The notes under the pieces are model-generated. The model searched no databases. It saw only the letters and a list, made by a program, of their open reading frames with translations, and was not told the origin of the DNA. The position numbers and the translations under genes are program-made. This document shows, piece by piece, positions 43,051-51,180 of a stretch of 64,000 nucleotides of DNA. The stretch is from Bacillota bacterium (GTDB lineage Bacteria; Bacillota; Clostridia; Oscillospirales; Ruminococcaceae), in assembly GCA_023391875.1 (NCBI GenBank), contig JAEWAB010000004.1, positions 759,258 through 823,257 on the forward strand, given 5' to 3'. How positions within the stretch are numbered: position 1 is the first letter of the stretch; each line of letters begins with the position of its first letter.

Positions 43051-43365
43051 ATGCGAAGGATGAAGGGCTCTGTGGGTTCACTTGTAAACAGCGGGTTTAT
43101 CGGCATGCTCACCGACTCCTGCAGCTTTCTCGCCTATACCCGGCACGAGTATTTCCGCAGGATACTCTGCAACCAGCTGGGCGAGTGGGCAGACAACGGC
43201 GTCACCGTCATGGAAGACGAGCAGCTCGGCGGGCTTGTCCAGAACATCTGCTACAACCATGCGGTGAGGTATTTTGATATCTCCAAAAGCGTAAAACTTT
43301 ATGTGAATGCAACAATCAGGGCACCTGCCACACAATCTGCGTTGTGGGGTCTCCCTTTTTGTTAA
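43051..43365 (+). pseudogene. Remnant of uronate isomerase (uxaC), C-terminal part only
   Basis: Translation gives [33 protein letters not shown] and VQNICYNHAVRYFDISK. This matches the C-terminal 70 residues of glucuronate/uronate isomerase (E. coli has [20 protein letters not shown] and NNAQRYFTIK). About 400 N-terminal residues are missing. The normally conserved Arg of DSRSF is Cys, and the natural stop after YFxIK is lost, giving a 25-residue read-through tail. No ribosome binding site is present. The remnant begins 2 nt after the 24-bp inverted repeat, suggesting the upstream part was removed when the neighbouring module arrived. Confidence 0.8.
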
Positions 43366-43472
43366 AGCTTTTTTGGTATTCACGGTGAAAATGCCAGTTA
43401 AAGTCTTACCCTTGAACCTATCATATGGCTTGTGGTTCTATTTGCTAACATCGTGGAAGCTACCACAGAAAA

Positions 43473-43507
43473 CGCCTCTTTTCCGTCAAAGAAAGGAGGC
43501 GAGTAGT
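43473..43507 (-). terminator. Intrinsic terminator after nagA
   Basis: Read leftward, CGCCTC and GAGGCG (arms 43496-43501 and 43473-43478) enclose a 17-nt loop with further CTTT/AAAA pairing, followed by TTTTCTG. Confidence 0.6.
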
Positions 43508-43518
43508 TTTTGTTGAAT

Positions 43519-44673
43519 CTATGATTGCTGCGCGTATATAATCTCGCCTTTGCAGATGGTGTATAGTACCTCAAACTGCTTGTTCATGATTACAATATCA
43601 GCATGCTTGCCCGGCTCCAAGGTTCCCGTGCTGCCCTCCAGCCCGATTGCCCGCGCAGGGTTGATGGTTGCGGCGCGTACGGCCTCTGCAAGCGGGATAC
43701 CCGCAAAATCAGCGAGATTGAGCACCGCCCTATCAAGTGTCAGGGTGCTGCCGGCAAGGTTTCCCTCTTTGATTCTTGCCACACCGCCGCGGACATAAAC
43801 GGTTTTGCCGCCAAAGGGATAATCGCCATCGCTTATGCCCGTGGCCTGCATGGCGTCGGTGACAGTAATAATTTTATCTATACTCTTGGCTTTGACAGCT
43901 TGCCTGATAATCTCAGGGTGGAGGTGAATGCCGTCGGCAATTATCTCTGCGTAAGCGCCGCTTGCCAAAGCGGCTCCGGCGGTGCCGGGCTCACGGTGAT
44001 GGATACCACGCATGCCGTTAAACAGGTGGGTAAAGCTATTGGCGCCGTTTTTCACCGCTTCGTTAACAATATCAAGGGTTGCGTCGGTGTGCCCGATGGA
44101 GACATACCCGCCCTCTTTTTTTACCGTGCGGATGAATTCCATACCACCCTCCATCTCGGGAGCCACGGTGATGCGCAGCTTTAAGCCGTCACCCAGCCGT
44201 TCACAGAACTGTGACAGGTCGTCAAGGCATGGCTTGCGAATAAAGCTCACCTCATGGCAGCCAGGATGCAGGGGGCTGATATGCGGGCCTTCTATATGAA
44301 CGCCTACTATCTGTGCGCCAAGCCCGGGAAGGGCTGCGGCGGCCTTCACATGGTCAAGCGCCTGTAGGATTTCGTCTACGGGAGCCGTGATGGTGGTGGG
44401 CATAAAGGAGGTCACGCCGTGGCGAGCCAGAAAGGCCGACCACTCCAGCAGCTGCGCGGGCGATGCCTTCATGCAGTCGTAGCCGAGCGCGCCGTGGGTG
44501 TGGATATCAATAAACCCCGGCAGAATCATGAGGCCGGAGCAGTCAAGCTCGGTTTTACCTGTGCAGCTTCCACCCACTGTGTGAATAAATTCGCCCTCCA
44601 GCAGCACATCACCCGGCATAAACCCTCCAAGAGGCGAAAGATAGCTGCCTCCCTTTAAAGCAGTAGTACTCAA
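43519..44673 (-). CDS. nagA: N-acetylglucosamine-6-phosphate deacetylase
   Basis: A 384-aa amidohydrolase-superfamily enzyme removing acetate from GlcNAc-6-P to give GlcN-6-P. Metal and substrate motifs are PGFIDIHTHGALGYD, VHIEGPHISPLHPGCH, VSIGHTDATLDI, the SFTHLFNGMRGIHHREPG block and TVTDAMQATG with the catalytic Asp. The product is the substrate of NagB encoded at 60655. The start is TTG at 44673 with GAAGG 8 nt upstream. It follows the AAC(3)-family gene by about 28 nt and ends the leftward operon. Confidence 0.94.
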   Translation of the reverse strand: MSTTALKGGSYLSPLGGFMPGDVLLEGEFIHTVGGSCTGKTELDCSGLMILPGFIDIHTHGALGYDCMKASPAQLLEWSAFLARHGVTSFMPTTITAPVDEILQALDHVKAAAALPGLGAQIVGVHIEGPHISPLHPGCHEVSFIRKPCLDDLSQFCERLGDGLKLRITVAPEMEGGMEFIRTVKKEGGYVSIGHTDATLDIVNEAVKNGANSFTHLFNGMRGIHHREPGTAGAALASGAYAEIIADGIHLHPEIIRQAVKAKSIDKIITVTDAMQATGISDGDYPFGGKTVYVRGGVARIKEGNLAGSTLTLDRAVLNLADFAGIPLAEAVRAATINPARAIGLEGSTGTLEPGKHADIVIMNKQFEVLYTICKGEIIYAQQS

Positions 44674-44701
44674 AGTTAAAACCTTCTTTCATTTATTCAA
44701 C

Positions 44702-45457
44702 TTAAATGCGATCAACGAAAAACAACGGGTCTTTTCTAAGCTGCTGTTCTCCCTTTAACCATAACGCCCGCGCGTCGAGCAGAGAGCATTCCGCGTTTAG
44801 GATGGTTCCCTTTTTCAGCTCGTCGGGTGAGAGCAGCTGTTCCATACGGTCGTAGCGCTGCGCAACGCCCTTGAAGTTGTGGTGTGTGTAGCGCTTGCAT
44901 AGTATATTGCTTTGTGCGTCAACCAGCATATATTCGGTCTGCTCTTCCAAAAACAGATAAGGAGGAACCACCAGCTCCTCCACCCCGTGCATGGAGGTAT
45001 TGGGGCGCAGCCCACAGCCGAGCATTAAAACCTTGCCGCCGTACTCACGCAGCAGCCTGAAAGGGGAGTATGGCCCGACGGGCGTGGCGTCTTCGATATG
45101 ACGTACGGTAAGCTGCTTTGCGTTTTTGCCGTTTGCGCAAACCGAATGGGTGGGGTGCAGGCTGCGAATGCTTCCCGGATAGGCCCTAAAGGCTTCGGGC
45201 AGCGCCCCTACGCAGGCCTTTGTATAATGGCTGCTGAACACCGGGTTTTCTACCGTCACATACTCGTAGGTAAGTGTGGGCATCAGCAGCGTACCCTGCC
45301 CACCCAACACCTCAAGGAAGGCCTCGATCACCGAATTCGCGTCCTCTTCAAGCTTGCCCAGAGAGCGCAGGGAGGAATGTATCAGCAGCGTATCCCGGGC
45401 GTTTATGCCAAGCCTGCGGATATCGTCTATGAGCCTTACAGTCTGCTTGTTGTTCAA
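44702..45457 (-). CDS. AAC(3)-family N-acetyltransferase in an amino-sugar operon
   Basis: A 251-aa acetyl-CoA-dependent enzyme of the aminoglycoside 3-N-acetyltransferase fold. Motifs seen: TLLIHSSLRSLGKLE, GTLLMPTLTYEYV, RSLHPTHSVCANGKNA, TPVGPYSPFRLLREYGGKVLMLG (in parts: PVGPYSPF, GGKVLMLGCG) and NTSMHGVEE, which holds the catalytic His/Glu region. Although related to drug-resistance enzymes, its place between nagA and a ROK kinase points to acetylation of an amino sugar or glycan-derived amine. The most likely start is TTG 45457, 8 nt after GGAGG; a GTG nine bases earlier abuts that site. About 15 nt separate it from the ROK gene. Confidence 0.85.
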   Translation of the reverse strand: MNNKQTVRLIDDIRRLGINARDTLLIHSSLRSLGKLEEDANSVIEAFLEVLGGQGTLLMPTLTYEYVTVENPVFSSHYTKACVGALPEAFRAYPGSIRSLHPTHSVCANGKNAKQLTVRHIEDATPVGPYSPFRLLREYGGKVLMLGCGLRPNTSMHGVEELVVPPYLFLEEQTEYMLVDAQSNILCKRYTHHNFKGVAQRYDRMEQLLSPDELKKGTILNAECSLLDARALWLKGEQQLRKDPLFFVDRI

Positions 45458-45472
45458 CCTTCTCACCTCCGA

Positions 45473-46351
45473 CTAGTCGCCTAGTGTGAGCTTCATTGCG
45501 CCCAGCATACTGGCCTTGTTGCCCAGAGAGGCCTTTTTGATGATGGTATCCCTGCTACTTTCCATTACATGCCGCGGCAGCTTGGCTCGGATCTCGCTTA
45601 AGATATAGTCCTCGTTCATAATACCGCCACCCAGTACGATGCAGGGGGGGTTAAACGCATGTATCAGCGAGGCAAGGCCGATAAGAATCTCATCAATCCA
45701 AGCGTCCACCACCGCTTTAACGGCGGCGTTCTCGGCAAGCTTCGCAAATATCGCGCGGCCGCTGCCGCAGTCTTTATCCGCCTTCTGGGCTTCCCGAACC
45801 AGAGCGCTTGTGGAGGCGTACTGCTCATAGCAGCCGGACAAACCGCACCCGCAGGGCAGCCCGTTTGCGTGCGTGATGATATGGCCGAATTCCGCCGCAA
45901 TGCCTTTAAAGCCTTTGTACAGCCTGCGGTTAATGATAATGGCGCCGCCGATGCCGGTTCCATAGGTAAGACATAAAAAGTCACTGTATTCCTTTCCGGC
46001 ACCATAGTAAGCCTCGCCAAGCGCGGCACAGTTTACATCGTTTTCTACAAAGACCGGCACATGAAAGCGTCTGGCTACCACATCCCTCACGTGCATACCG
46101 GTATAGTTTGGTATGTTCTGGTTAGCAAAAATTATAGTGCCGTTTTCGGCATCCACCTGGCCCGCGGTGCTAATTCCTATTTTTGTGTACCCGCTGTAAA
46201 GACCTATAATCTCATAAATCCGTTCCATTAAAAACGGCCCGCCCTTATGCGCGTCACTGGGATGCTCGGCGCTTAAGAGAATGCTGCCGTCTTCCTCCAG
46301 CAAGCCGGATTTGATAGCGGTGCCGCCAATATCAAGTGCTAAGATAGACAT
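45473..46351 (-). CDS. ROK-family sugar kinase (candidate N-acetylmannosamine or N-acetylglucosamine kinase)
   Basis: A 292-aa cytoplasmic kinase. The ATP phosphate loop is LALDIGGTAIKSGL, and the second is LTYGTGIGGAIIINRRLYKG. The ROK zinc motif is HIITHANGLPCGCGLSGCYE (His and three Cys), and the catalytic Asp is in VENDVNCAALGEA. No DNA-binding domain is present, so it is a kinase rather than a ROK repressor. The nanE gene across the divergent promoter suggests ManNAc as a substrate; GlcNAc is also possible. Two TGAAAAAAATTT sites lie about 85-125 bp upstream. Confidence 0.9.
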   Translation of the reverse strand: MSILALDIGGTAIKSGLLEEDGSILLSAEHPSDAHKGGPFLMERIYEIIGLYSGYTKIGISTAGQVDAENGTIIFANQNIPNYTGMHVRDVVARRFHVPVFVENDVNCAALGEAYYGAGKEYSDFLCLTYGTGIGGAIIINRRLYKGFKGIAAEFGHIITHANGLPCGCGLSGCYEQYASTSALVREAQKADKDCGSGRAIFAKLAENAAVKAVVDAWIDEILIGLASLIHAFNPPCIVLGGGIMNEDYILSEIRAKLPRHVMESSRDTIIKKASLGNKASMLGAMKLTLGD

Positions 46352-46436
46352 TCAGACCCCCGTACCCTTTCCTGTGTATTGATGAATCAGGTTCATCGGT
46401 TCTAACCCAAAGCTAATTTCTATTATATGATGCAAA

Positions 46437-46474
46437 AAATTTTTTTCAACATTAAAAATAAAAATTTTTTTCAT
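46437..46474 (-). promoter_or_regulatory. Two candidate RpiR operators ahead of the ROK/nagA operon
   Basis: On the minus strand TTGAAAAAAATTT (46449-46437) and ATGAAAAAAATTT (46474-46462), 25 bp apart. The same 12-mer core recurs at 47760-47772 and, with one A fewer, at 47619-47631. Confidence 0.55.
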
Positions 46475-46563
46475 AAATTCGTTCTATGAAAAATGAAGCC
46501 TTACCCGCTATGCCAGTTGGGTTTTATAACCCCCGACTACGTCGAGAGTTGCGATTACAATAA

Positions 46564-46597
46564 AATCCCCTGCCTTTTTTAAAAGAGGCAGGGGATT
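46564..46597 (-). terminator. Intrinsic terminator of the RpiR gene
   Basis: ATCCCCTGCCT and AGGCAGGGGAT form a perfect 11-bp stem; read leftward it is followed by TTTATTG. It begins 12 nt after the stop. Confidence 0.85.
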
Positions 46598-46608
46598 GTA
46601 TAAAAAGG

Positions 46609-47469
46609 TTAAAGCAACTTTGCCGCAATCGACTGGGTAGTTTGCTTTTTATTGGAGTCACATAGCGTATAATTGCTTTTAAAAAACTCAGTGTATAGGA
46701 TATCCAGCAGGTAGACCTGCGCAATCTTTGCTGAAACGGAGCCACCCTGAAACGGCCCTTCGTTCGCACCGCAGAGCAGTACGATATCGGCGTAAGCAGT
46801 TATGGGGGATTCCGCAAATCTTGTAATACAGATGGTCTTGGCACTGTTTTGCTTGGCCCTTTTCAAAATCTCAATGGTATCCTTTGTGGAGCCGGAGTAG
46901 GAGATGGCTATTGCCAAATCCTCCTTGCCCAGCAGAGCAGAGGCCATGGCCTGCATGTGGCCATCCTCCACAAACATCACATTGGGAAGGATCGCCCCAA
47001 ATTTGTTCTTGGCCTCCAGCGACATGATGCCAGACGAGCCCATTCCGAAAAAATGAATGAGCCTTGCTTCCTTCATCATCGACACCGCTTTTTGTATATC
47101 CTCCGCCTTAATCATCTCCAGGGTCTGATTGAGGGCGGCGATATTGGTATTGAGCAGCTTCTGGCAAACCTCGTCGGTGGAGTCGTTGATATTTATCACA
47201 TCGGAAAGGGTGATGGCGCTGGTGGATTCATTGCTGTTGATCGACTGCGCAAGCATCATCTTGAAGTCCTGATACCCGCTTAGCTTGAGTGTTTTGCAGA
47301 AGCGAAATACGGTTGTATCGCCCACGCCGCAATGGTCAGCAAGATCGGTAATAGACATGTACATAATGTCGCGAGGGTGCTGCAACACAAAGTCTGCAAC
47401 GACATGCTCAGCCTTGGTAAACGATCTTGAATTTGCCTGTATCCTTGCGAAGATATCGTTGGTTAACAC
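46609..47469 (-). CDS. MurR/RpiR-family transcriptional regulator
   Basis: A 286-aa regulator with an N-terminal HTH_6 domain (about residues 1-75: FTKAEHVVADFVLQHPRDI, SITDLADHCGVGDTTVFRFC) and a C-terminal SIS sugar-phosphate isomerase domain (about 105-260: IHFFGMGSSGIMS, AISYSGSTKDTIEILKRAK). SIS domains in this family bind sugar phosphates such as GlcNAc-6-P or ManNAc-6-P and release the operator. The start is uncertain: GTG 47469 (VLTNDIFARI) aligns with family N-termini; an ATG 60 bases upstream has no ribosome binding site. It lies between the two amino-sugar operons and is their likely regulator. Confidence 0.85.
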   Translation of the reverse strand: MLTNDIFARIQANSRSFTKAEHVVADFVLQHPRDIMYMSITDLADHCGVGDTTVFRFCKTLKLSGYQDFKMMLAQSINSNESTSAITLSDVININDSTDEVCQKLLNTNIAALNQTLEMIKAEDIQKAVSMMKEARLIHFFGMGSSGIMSLEAKNKFGAILPNVMFVEDGHMQAMASALLGKEDLAIAISYSGSTKDTIEILKRAKQNSAKTICITRFAESPITAYADIVLLCGANEGPFQGGSVSAKIAQVYLLDILYTEFFKSNYTLCDSNKKQTTQSIAAKLL

Positions 47470-47618
47470 ATAAAACGCCCCATTCTGACAATCGATGATC
47501 GGGTGCTTAAGGAAGGATTGGAACAGCATTTATAATTTAGTGCCTTTAGCTCGCTATAACTCTATAACTTAGCGTTTTTGCGAGGAACTGCTGTTTTATG
47601 TTATTGTATACCAAATAA

Positions 47619-47631
47619 AAAATTTTTTCAA
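47619..47631 (-). promoter_or_regulatory. Candidate RpiR operator upstream of its own gene
   Basis: TTGAAAAAATTT (minus strand 47631-47620) is the fourth member of the TGAAAAAA(A)TTT set, about 150 bp before the regulator start, consistent with self-control. Confidence 0.45.
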
Positions 47632-47759
47632 TAGTCTAAGGATATTTTACAGATTGCACAACATTTCGTCGAAAAAGCCTACGGAAATCAACGAATTGTG
47701 CGATTCTATCTTATTTTGTAAGAGCCTTATAAAAATTAAAATAATTTTTCGTGAACATA

Positions 47760-47787
47760 TTGAAAAAAATTTCTTTTGTGATATACT
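47760..47787 (+). promoter_or_regulatory. Promoter of the amino-sugar ABC operon with embedded RpiR-type site
   Basis: TTGAAA (47760-47765), a 16-bp spacer and TATACT (47782-47787). The element TTGAAAAAAATTTCTTTTG overlaps the -35 and spacer, so a bound repressor would block polymerase. The binding-protein gene starts about 90 nt later. Confidence 0.6.
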
Positions 47788-47883
47788 GAGGGCAAGATGA
47801 TAGACAAAGCCATCCCCAAAGTACCGATTGCCTAAAAAATCCAAGTTATCATCTGTAATATTTGAAAACGGAGGTTATAATCT

Positions 47884-49209
47884 ATGCAAAAATTTACTCT
47901 TAAAAGAGTAGCCGCATTATTATTAGCACTTGTAACGACAGCATCCATTACAGGCTGCGCCGGTGGCAATGCCGCAAGCTCCAGTGCAGCGCCTTCCGGT
48001 GATCAGGCATCCGCATCCTCTGTGGCACCGACAGAGAGAACAAAGGTGAACTTCTGGTATCTTTGGGGTGGTGATGAGGCGAAGATAATCGAAGAGATCA
48101 TAGCTGCCTACAATCAGAGCCAGGATAAATACGAAGCTGTTGGCTTAAGCACTCCCGACCAGCAGAAGATTATCACCGCAATCTCCGGCGGTCAGGGCCC
48201 CGATGTAACCGACGACTTCGGCGGCAGTATCCCCAAATACGCGCTGCAGAACATCGCAATGCCCTTGGATGACTTTATGAAGGCCGAGAACTTCGACACC
48301 TCTGTTTATGTGGATGCCGCTATGCAGCAGCAGAAGTTCCAGGACAAATATTACGGCCTGCCGCTGAGCGTTAACGTATTTGCGCTGTATTACAACAAAG
48401 ACCTGCTGGACAAAGCGGGCATCAAGGAACTGCCTAAGACTCTGGAAGAGTTAATGCAGATGGGCGAGGATACCACCAAGGTTGAAGGCGGTGTCGTTAC
48501 CCAACTCGGTACGCCCTTCGTAACCGACAGCTACTGGAACTATTGCTTTACATACGCAAACGGTGGCCTCTTTGCCGATAAAGACGGTAAGTTGACCCCT
48601 GATAATGACGGCTTTAAGAAGACGCTGGAGTATCTCGCCAAAGAGGTTGGGAAGTTTGGTTCCGATCCTCTGAACAACTATATCACCTCCGGCGTTTCCA
48701 AGCAGTACACCGCTGAAGACCCCTTCTGCAAGGGCACTCAGGTATTCAGAATCGACGGCCCATGGTTCTACAACATGGCGAAAACAGCGGGCATCAACTT
48801 TGACCTTATGCCTCTGCCCGGCGCTGCTGCCGTAGGCGGAACCGGCTACTCCATGATGGACACCTCTATTATGTATATTCCTTCCACCGCTAAGAATAAG
48901 GACGGCGCATGGGACTTCCTCAAGTACATCACCTGCGGCGAAGGCTCTAAGTTGTTTGTAACCAAGAAGGGCGACCTGCCCCCCACAAAGGCGCTGGCAC
49001 AGGATAAAAGCGTTATCAACATGACCCCCGCCTCCAAGGTTTATATTGATATCCTCAACCAGAACCACTGCTATGCACTTCCTCCCATGGAAGCCGGTGT
49101 TGAGTATGATAAGGCCATCAAGATGGCTACCGAGTCGGTTCGCTTAGGCGGCTCCGTAGATGAAGCGCTTACCAAGATTAAGAAGGATACCGAGGCACTC
49201 GTTCAATAA
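47884..49209 (+). CDS. Sugar ABC transporter substrate-binding lipoprotein
   Basis: A 441-aa extracellular solute-binding protein of the type 1 (MalE-like) group. The signal MQKFTLKRVAALLLALVTTA leads to lipobox SITGC, so the protein is lipid-anchored. A Ser/Ala-rich linker of about 25 residues precedes the binding domain, which starts KVNFWYLWGGDEAKIIEEI. The conserved FQDKYYGLPLSVNVFALYYN segment marks the ligand cleft. Surrounding genes suggest a GlcNAc-containing oligosaccharide, ManNAc or sialic-acid derivative as ligand. GGAGG precedes the ATG. A partial terminator separates it from the permeases, allowing higher expression of the binding protein. Confidence 0.92.
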   Translation: MQKFTLKRVAALLLALVTTASITGCAGGNAASSSAAPSGDQASASSVAPTERTKVNFWYLWGGDEAKIIEEIIAAYNQSQDKYEAVGLSTPDQQKIITAISGGQGPDVTDDFGGSIPKYALQNIAMPLDDFMKAENFDTSVYVDAAMQQQKFQDKYYGLPLSVNVFALYYNKDLLDKAGIKELPKTLEELMQMGEDTTKVEGGVVTQLGTPFVTDSYWNYCFTYANGGLFADKDGKLTPDNDGFKKTLEYLAKEVGKFGSDPLNNYITSGVSKQYTAEDPFCKGTQVFRIDGPWFYNMAKTAGINFDLMPLPGAAAVGGTGYSMMDTSIMYIPSTAKNKDGAWDFLKYITCGEGSKLFVTKKGDLPPTKALAQDKSVINMTPASKVYIDILNQNHCYALPPMEAGVEYDKAIKMATESVRLGGSVDEALTKIKKDTEALVQ

Positions 49210-49293
49210 CTCTTCGGCGCTGGCAAGTATAAAACAATATTAAAATAATATAAGTAATGTTAATTGCCGCCAGGCAGGAGAATAATGAGATGG

Positions 49294-49330
49294 AACGAGG
49301 GCGGCAGCCGCCGCCCTCGTTCTTTTATTC
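49294..49330 (+). terminator. Terminator-like hairpin between binding protein and permeases
   Basis: GAACGAGGGCGGC and GCCGCCCTCGTTC form a perfect 13-bp stem with loop AGCC, followed by TTTTATT. Flanking GAGAATAA/TTATTCTC extend the dyad. Probably partial, tuning the ratio of binding protein to permease. Confidence 0.75.
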
Positions 49331-49379
49331 TCAGGATGTCCTGCTGTTGCCTGAAATATTTTAAAAGGTGGTGCGACTA

Positions 49380-50312
49380 ATGGTTAAAAGCCTTGGCAAA
49401 AAGAAAAAGGGCAAGCTGATGAGCGAGAACGTATCCGGCTTTATGTTTGCTTTGCCGTGGATGATAGGCTTTCTTATTTTCAGCCTCTACCCGATTATAA
49501 TGTCTGCCTATTATAGCTTTACGGACTTCAGTGCTATAAAGCCGCCCGTTTGGGTAGGCCTTGATAACTATATTTCACTGTCTAAAGACGACATGTTTTA
49601 TAAAGCCTTGTTTAATACGTTGTTTTTTGTAATTGTTTCGGTACCCGGAACCATATTCCTTGCGCTGGTAACGGCTACGCTGCTGAACATCAAGGTTCGC
49701 GGCAGGGCTATTTTCCGCGCGATCTTCTTCATTCCCTCCATACTGCCTCTGGTAGCCTCAACAATGATTTGGATATGGATTTTCGACCCTATGAACGGGT
49801 TTCTGAATAGATTCCTAAAGCTGTTTGGCGTTCCCACCATCAACTGGCTCGGCAGCCCGCTTTTTGCGCGCTGGTCGATTATTCTAATCGCGCTCTGGGG
49901 CGTTGGCACCACCACTGTTATCTTCCTTGCGGCCATTCAGGATGTACCGAGCGAGCTGTACGAGGCGGCATCAATCGACGGCGCGGGGCGCATCACAAAG
50001 TTCTTAAGGATTACCGTGCCCAGCATTGCGCATGTGATTGTATATCAGGTAATACTTGCGGTAATCAACGGCTTTCAGTACTTTACGCAGGTATACATTA
50101 TTGTTACCGCTCAGTCCGGTCAACTTGTTTCCGGCATCAAGGCGGGCCCGCAGGATACCCTGCTGATGTACCCGCTTTACCTATATCATAACGCGTTTAC
50201 CTTCTTAAAGATGGGTAGAGCCTCGGCGATGGCTTGGATTCTGTTTATCGTGGTTGGCCTGTTTACCATCCTGCTGACCAGGGTTTCTAAAAAATGGGTC
50301 GACTTGAAATAG
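49380..50312 (+). CDS. Sugar ABC transporter permease (MalF type)
   Basis: A 310-aa membrane permease with six hydrophobic helices; the first contains GFMFALPWMIGFLIFSLYPI, typical of CUT1 permeases. The EAA loop is YEAASIDGAGRITKFLRITV followed by PSIAHV. It pairs with the permease encoded next. No ATPase gene accompanies them, so a shared MsmK-type ATPase elsewhere in the genome is probably used. ATG 49380 follows AAAGGTGG by 8 nt; a GTG 12 nt upstream overlaps that site. Confidence 0.92.
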   Translation: MVKSLGKKKKGKLMSENVSGFMFALPWMIGFLIFSLYPIIMSAYYSFTDFSAIKPPVWVGLDNYISLSKDDMFYKALFNTLFFVIVSVPGTIFLALVTATLLNIKVRGRAIFRAIFFIPSILPLVASTMIWIWIFDPMNGFLNRFLKLFGVPTINWLGSPLFARWSIILIALWGVGTTTVIFLAAIQDVPSELYEAASIDGAGRITKFLRITVPSIAHVIVYQVILAVINGFQYFTQVYIIVTAQSGQLVSGIKAGPQDTLLMYPLYLYHNAFTFLKMGRASAMAWILFIVVGLFTILLTRVSKKWVDLK

Positions 50313-50328
50313 GGGAGGAGAGTATAAG

Positions 50329-51162
50329 ATGTTAAGTAAGGTAAAATCCGTAGTCTATAAGTTTATCCCCTATCTTTTCCTGCTTGTTTTTGCGTTTATC
50401 TTTGTTTTCCCCATCCTGCTGATGGTGTTTACCTCGTTTAAAACCAACGAGCAGGCGTTTGACCCGAATGTAGGTGTCTTCCCTGTAGAGTTTTACTTAG
50501 GTAACTATGCCAATGTATTTGAAACGATACCGTTCTTTAAATACTTCGGCAACACCATGTTCATTACGGTGTTTAATGTTCTCGGCACCCTGATTGTTAC
50601 CCCGATGATTGCCTACTCCCTTTCAAAGATTAAATGGTGGGGCAGGAATATCATCTTCTCCATTGTGGTTTCTACCATGCTGATTCCCTTCACCGTAACC
50701 ATGATACCGGTTTATAAGCTATGGGTGAAGTTAAGCTTGGTTGGTACCTTTGCGCCGCTGATTATCCCCGCTTTCTTCGGTTACCCGTTTTACATTGTTC
50801 TGCTGCGCCAGTTTATGCTGACCATTCCGGATGAACTGCTGGAGGCGGCAAAGATCGACGGCTGTAACAGCTGGCAGCGTTTCTTCAAGGTGGTGCTGCC
50901 GCTCTGCAAGCCCGGCCTTTCTACGATCACCATCTTCTCGTTTTTAAATACCTTCTCCGACTTCCTCAGCCCCTTGCTCTATGCAAACAACGCAGACCAT
51001 TACACCCTCTCCATCGGCCTGCAGGCGTTTTTAAACGAGCACTCGGTGGACTGGACCTCGCTGATGGCCGCGGCAACGCTGTTTATGATCCCAATTATCA
51101 TCCTTTTCCTGTTTGCACAGAAATATCTGATCGAGGGTATTTCAACGTCCGGTTTGAAATAA
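50329..51162 (+). CDS. Sugar ABC transporter permease (MalG type)
   Basis: A 277-aa permease, partner of the preceding gene 16 nt upstream. Six helices; the N-terminal FAFIFVFPILLMVFTSFK and the EAA loop LEAAKIDGCNSWQRFFKVVL then PLCKPGL are standard for CUT1 sugar transporters. The ribosome binding site is GGGGAGGAGAG. It brings the sugar bound by the lipoprotein at 47884 into the cytoplasm. Confidence 0.92.
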   Translation: MLSKVKSVVYKFIPYLFLLVFAFIFVFPILLMVFTSFKTNEQAFDPNVGVFPVEFYLGNYANVFETIPFFKYFGNTMFITVFNVLGTLIVTPMIAYSLSKIKWWGRNIIFSIVVSTMLIPFTVTMIPVYKLWVKLSLVGTFAPLIIPAFFGYPFYIVLLRQFMLTIPDELLEAAKIDGCNSWQRFFKVVLPLCKPGLSTITIFSFLNTFSDFLSPLLYANNADHYTLSIGLQAFLNEHSVDWTSLMAAATLFMIPIIILFLFAQKYLIEGISTSGLK

Positions 51163-51180
51163 AACGGAGGTATTTAGTTT

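Noticed and set aside
44702..45457. Calling the AAC(3)-family gene an antibiotic-resistance gene
   Set aside because: Its operon is amino-sugar catabolism and no mobile-element signature is near; the family includes non-resistance members.
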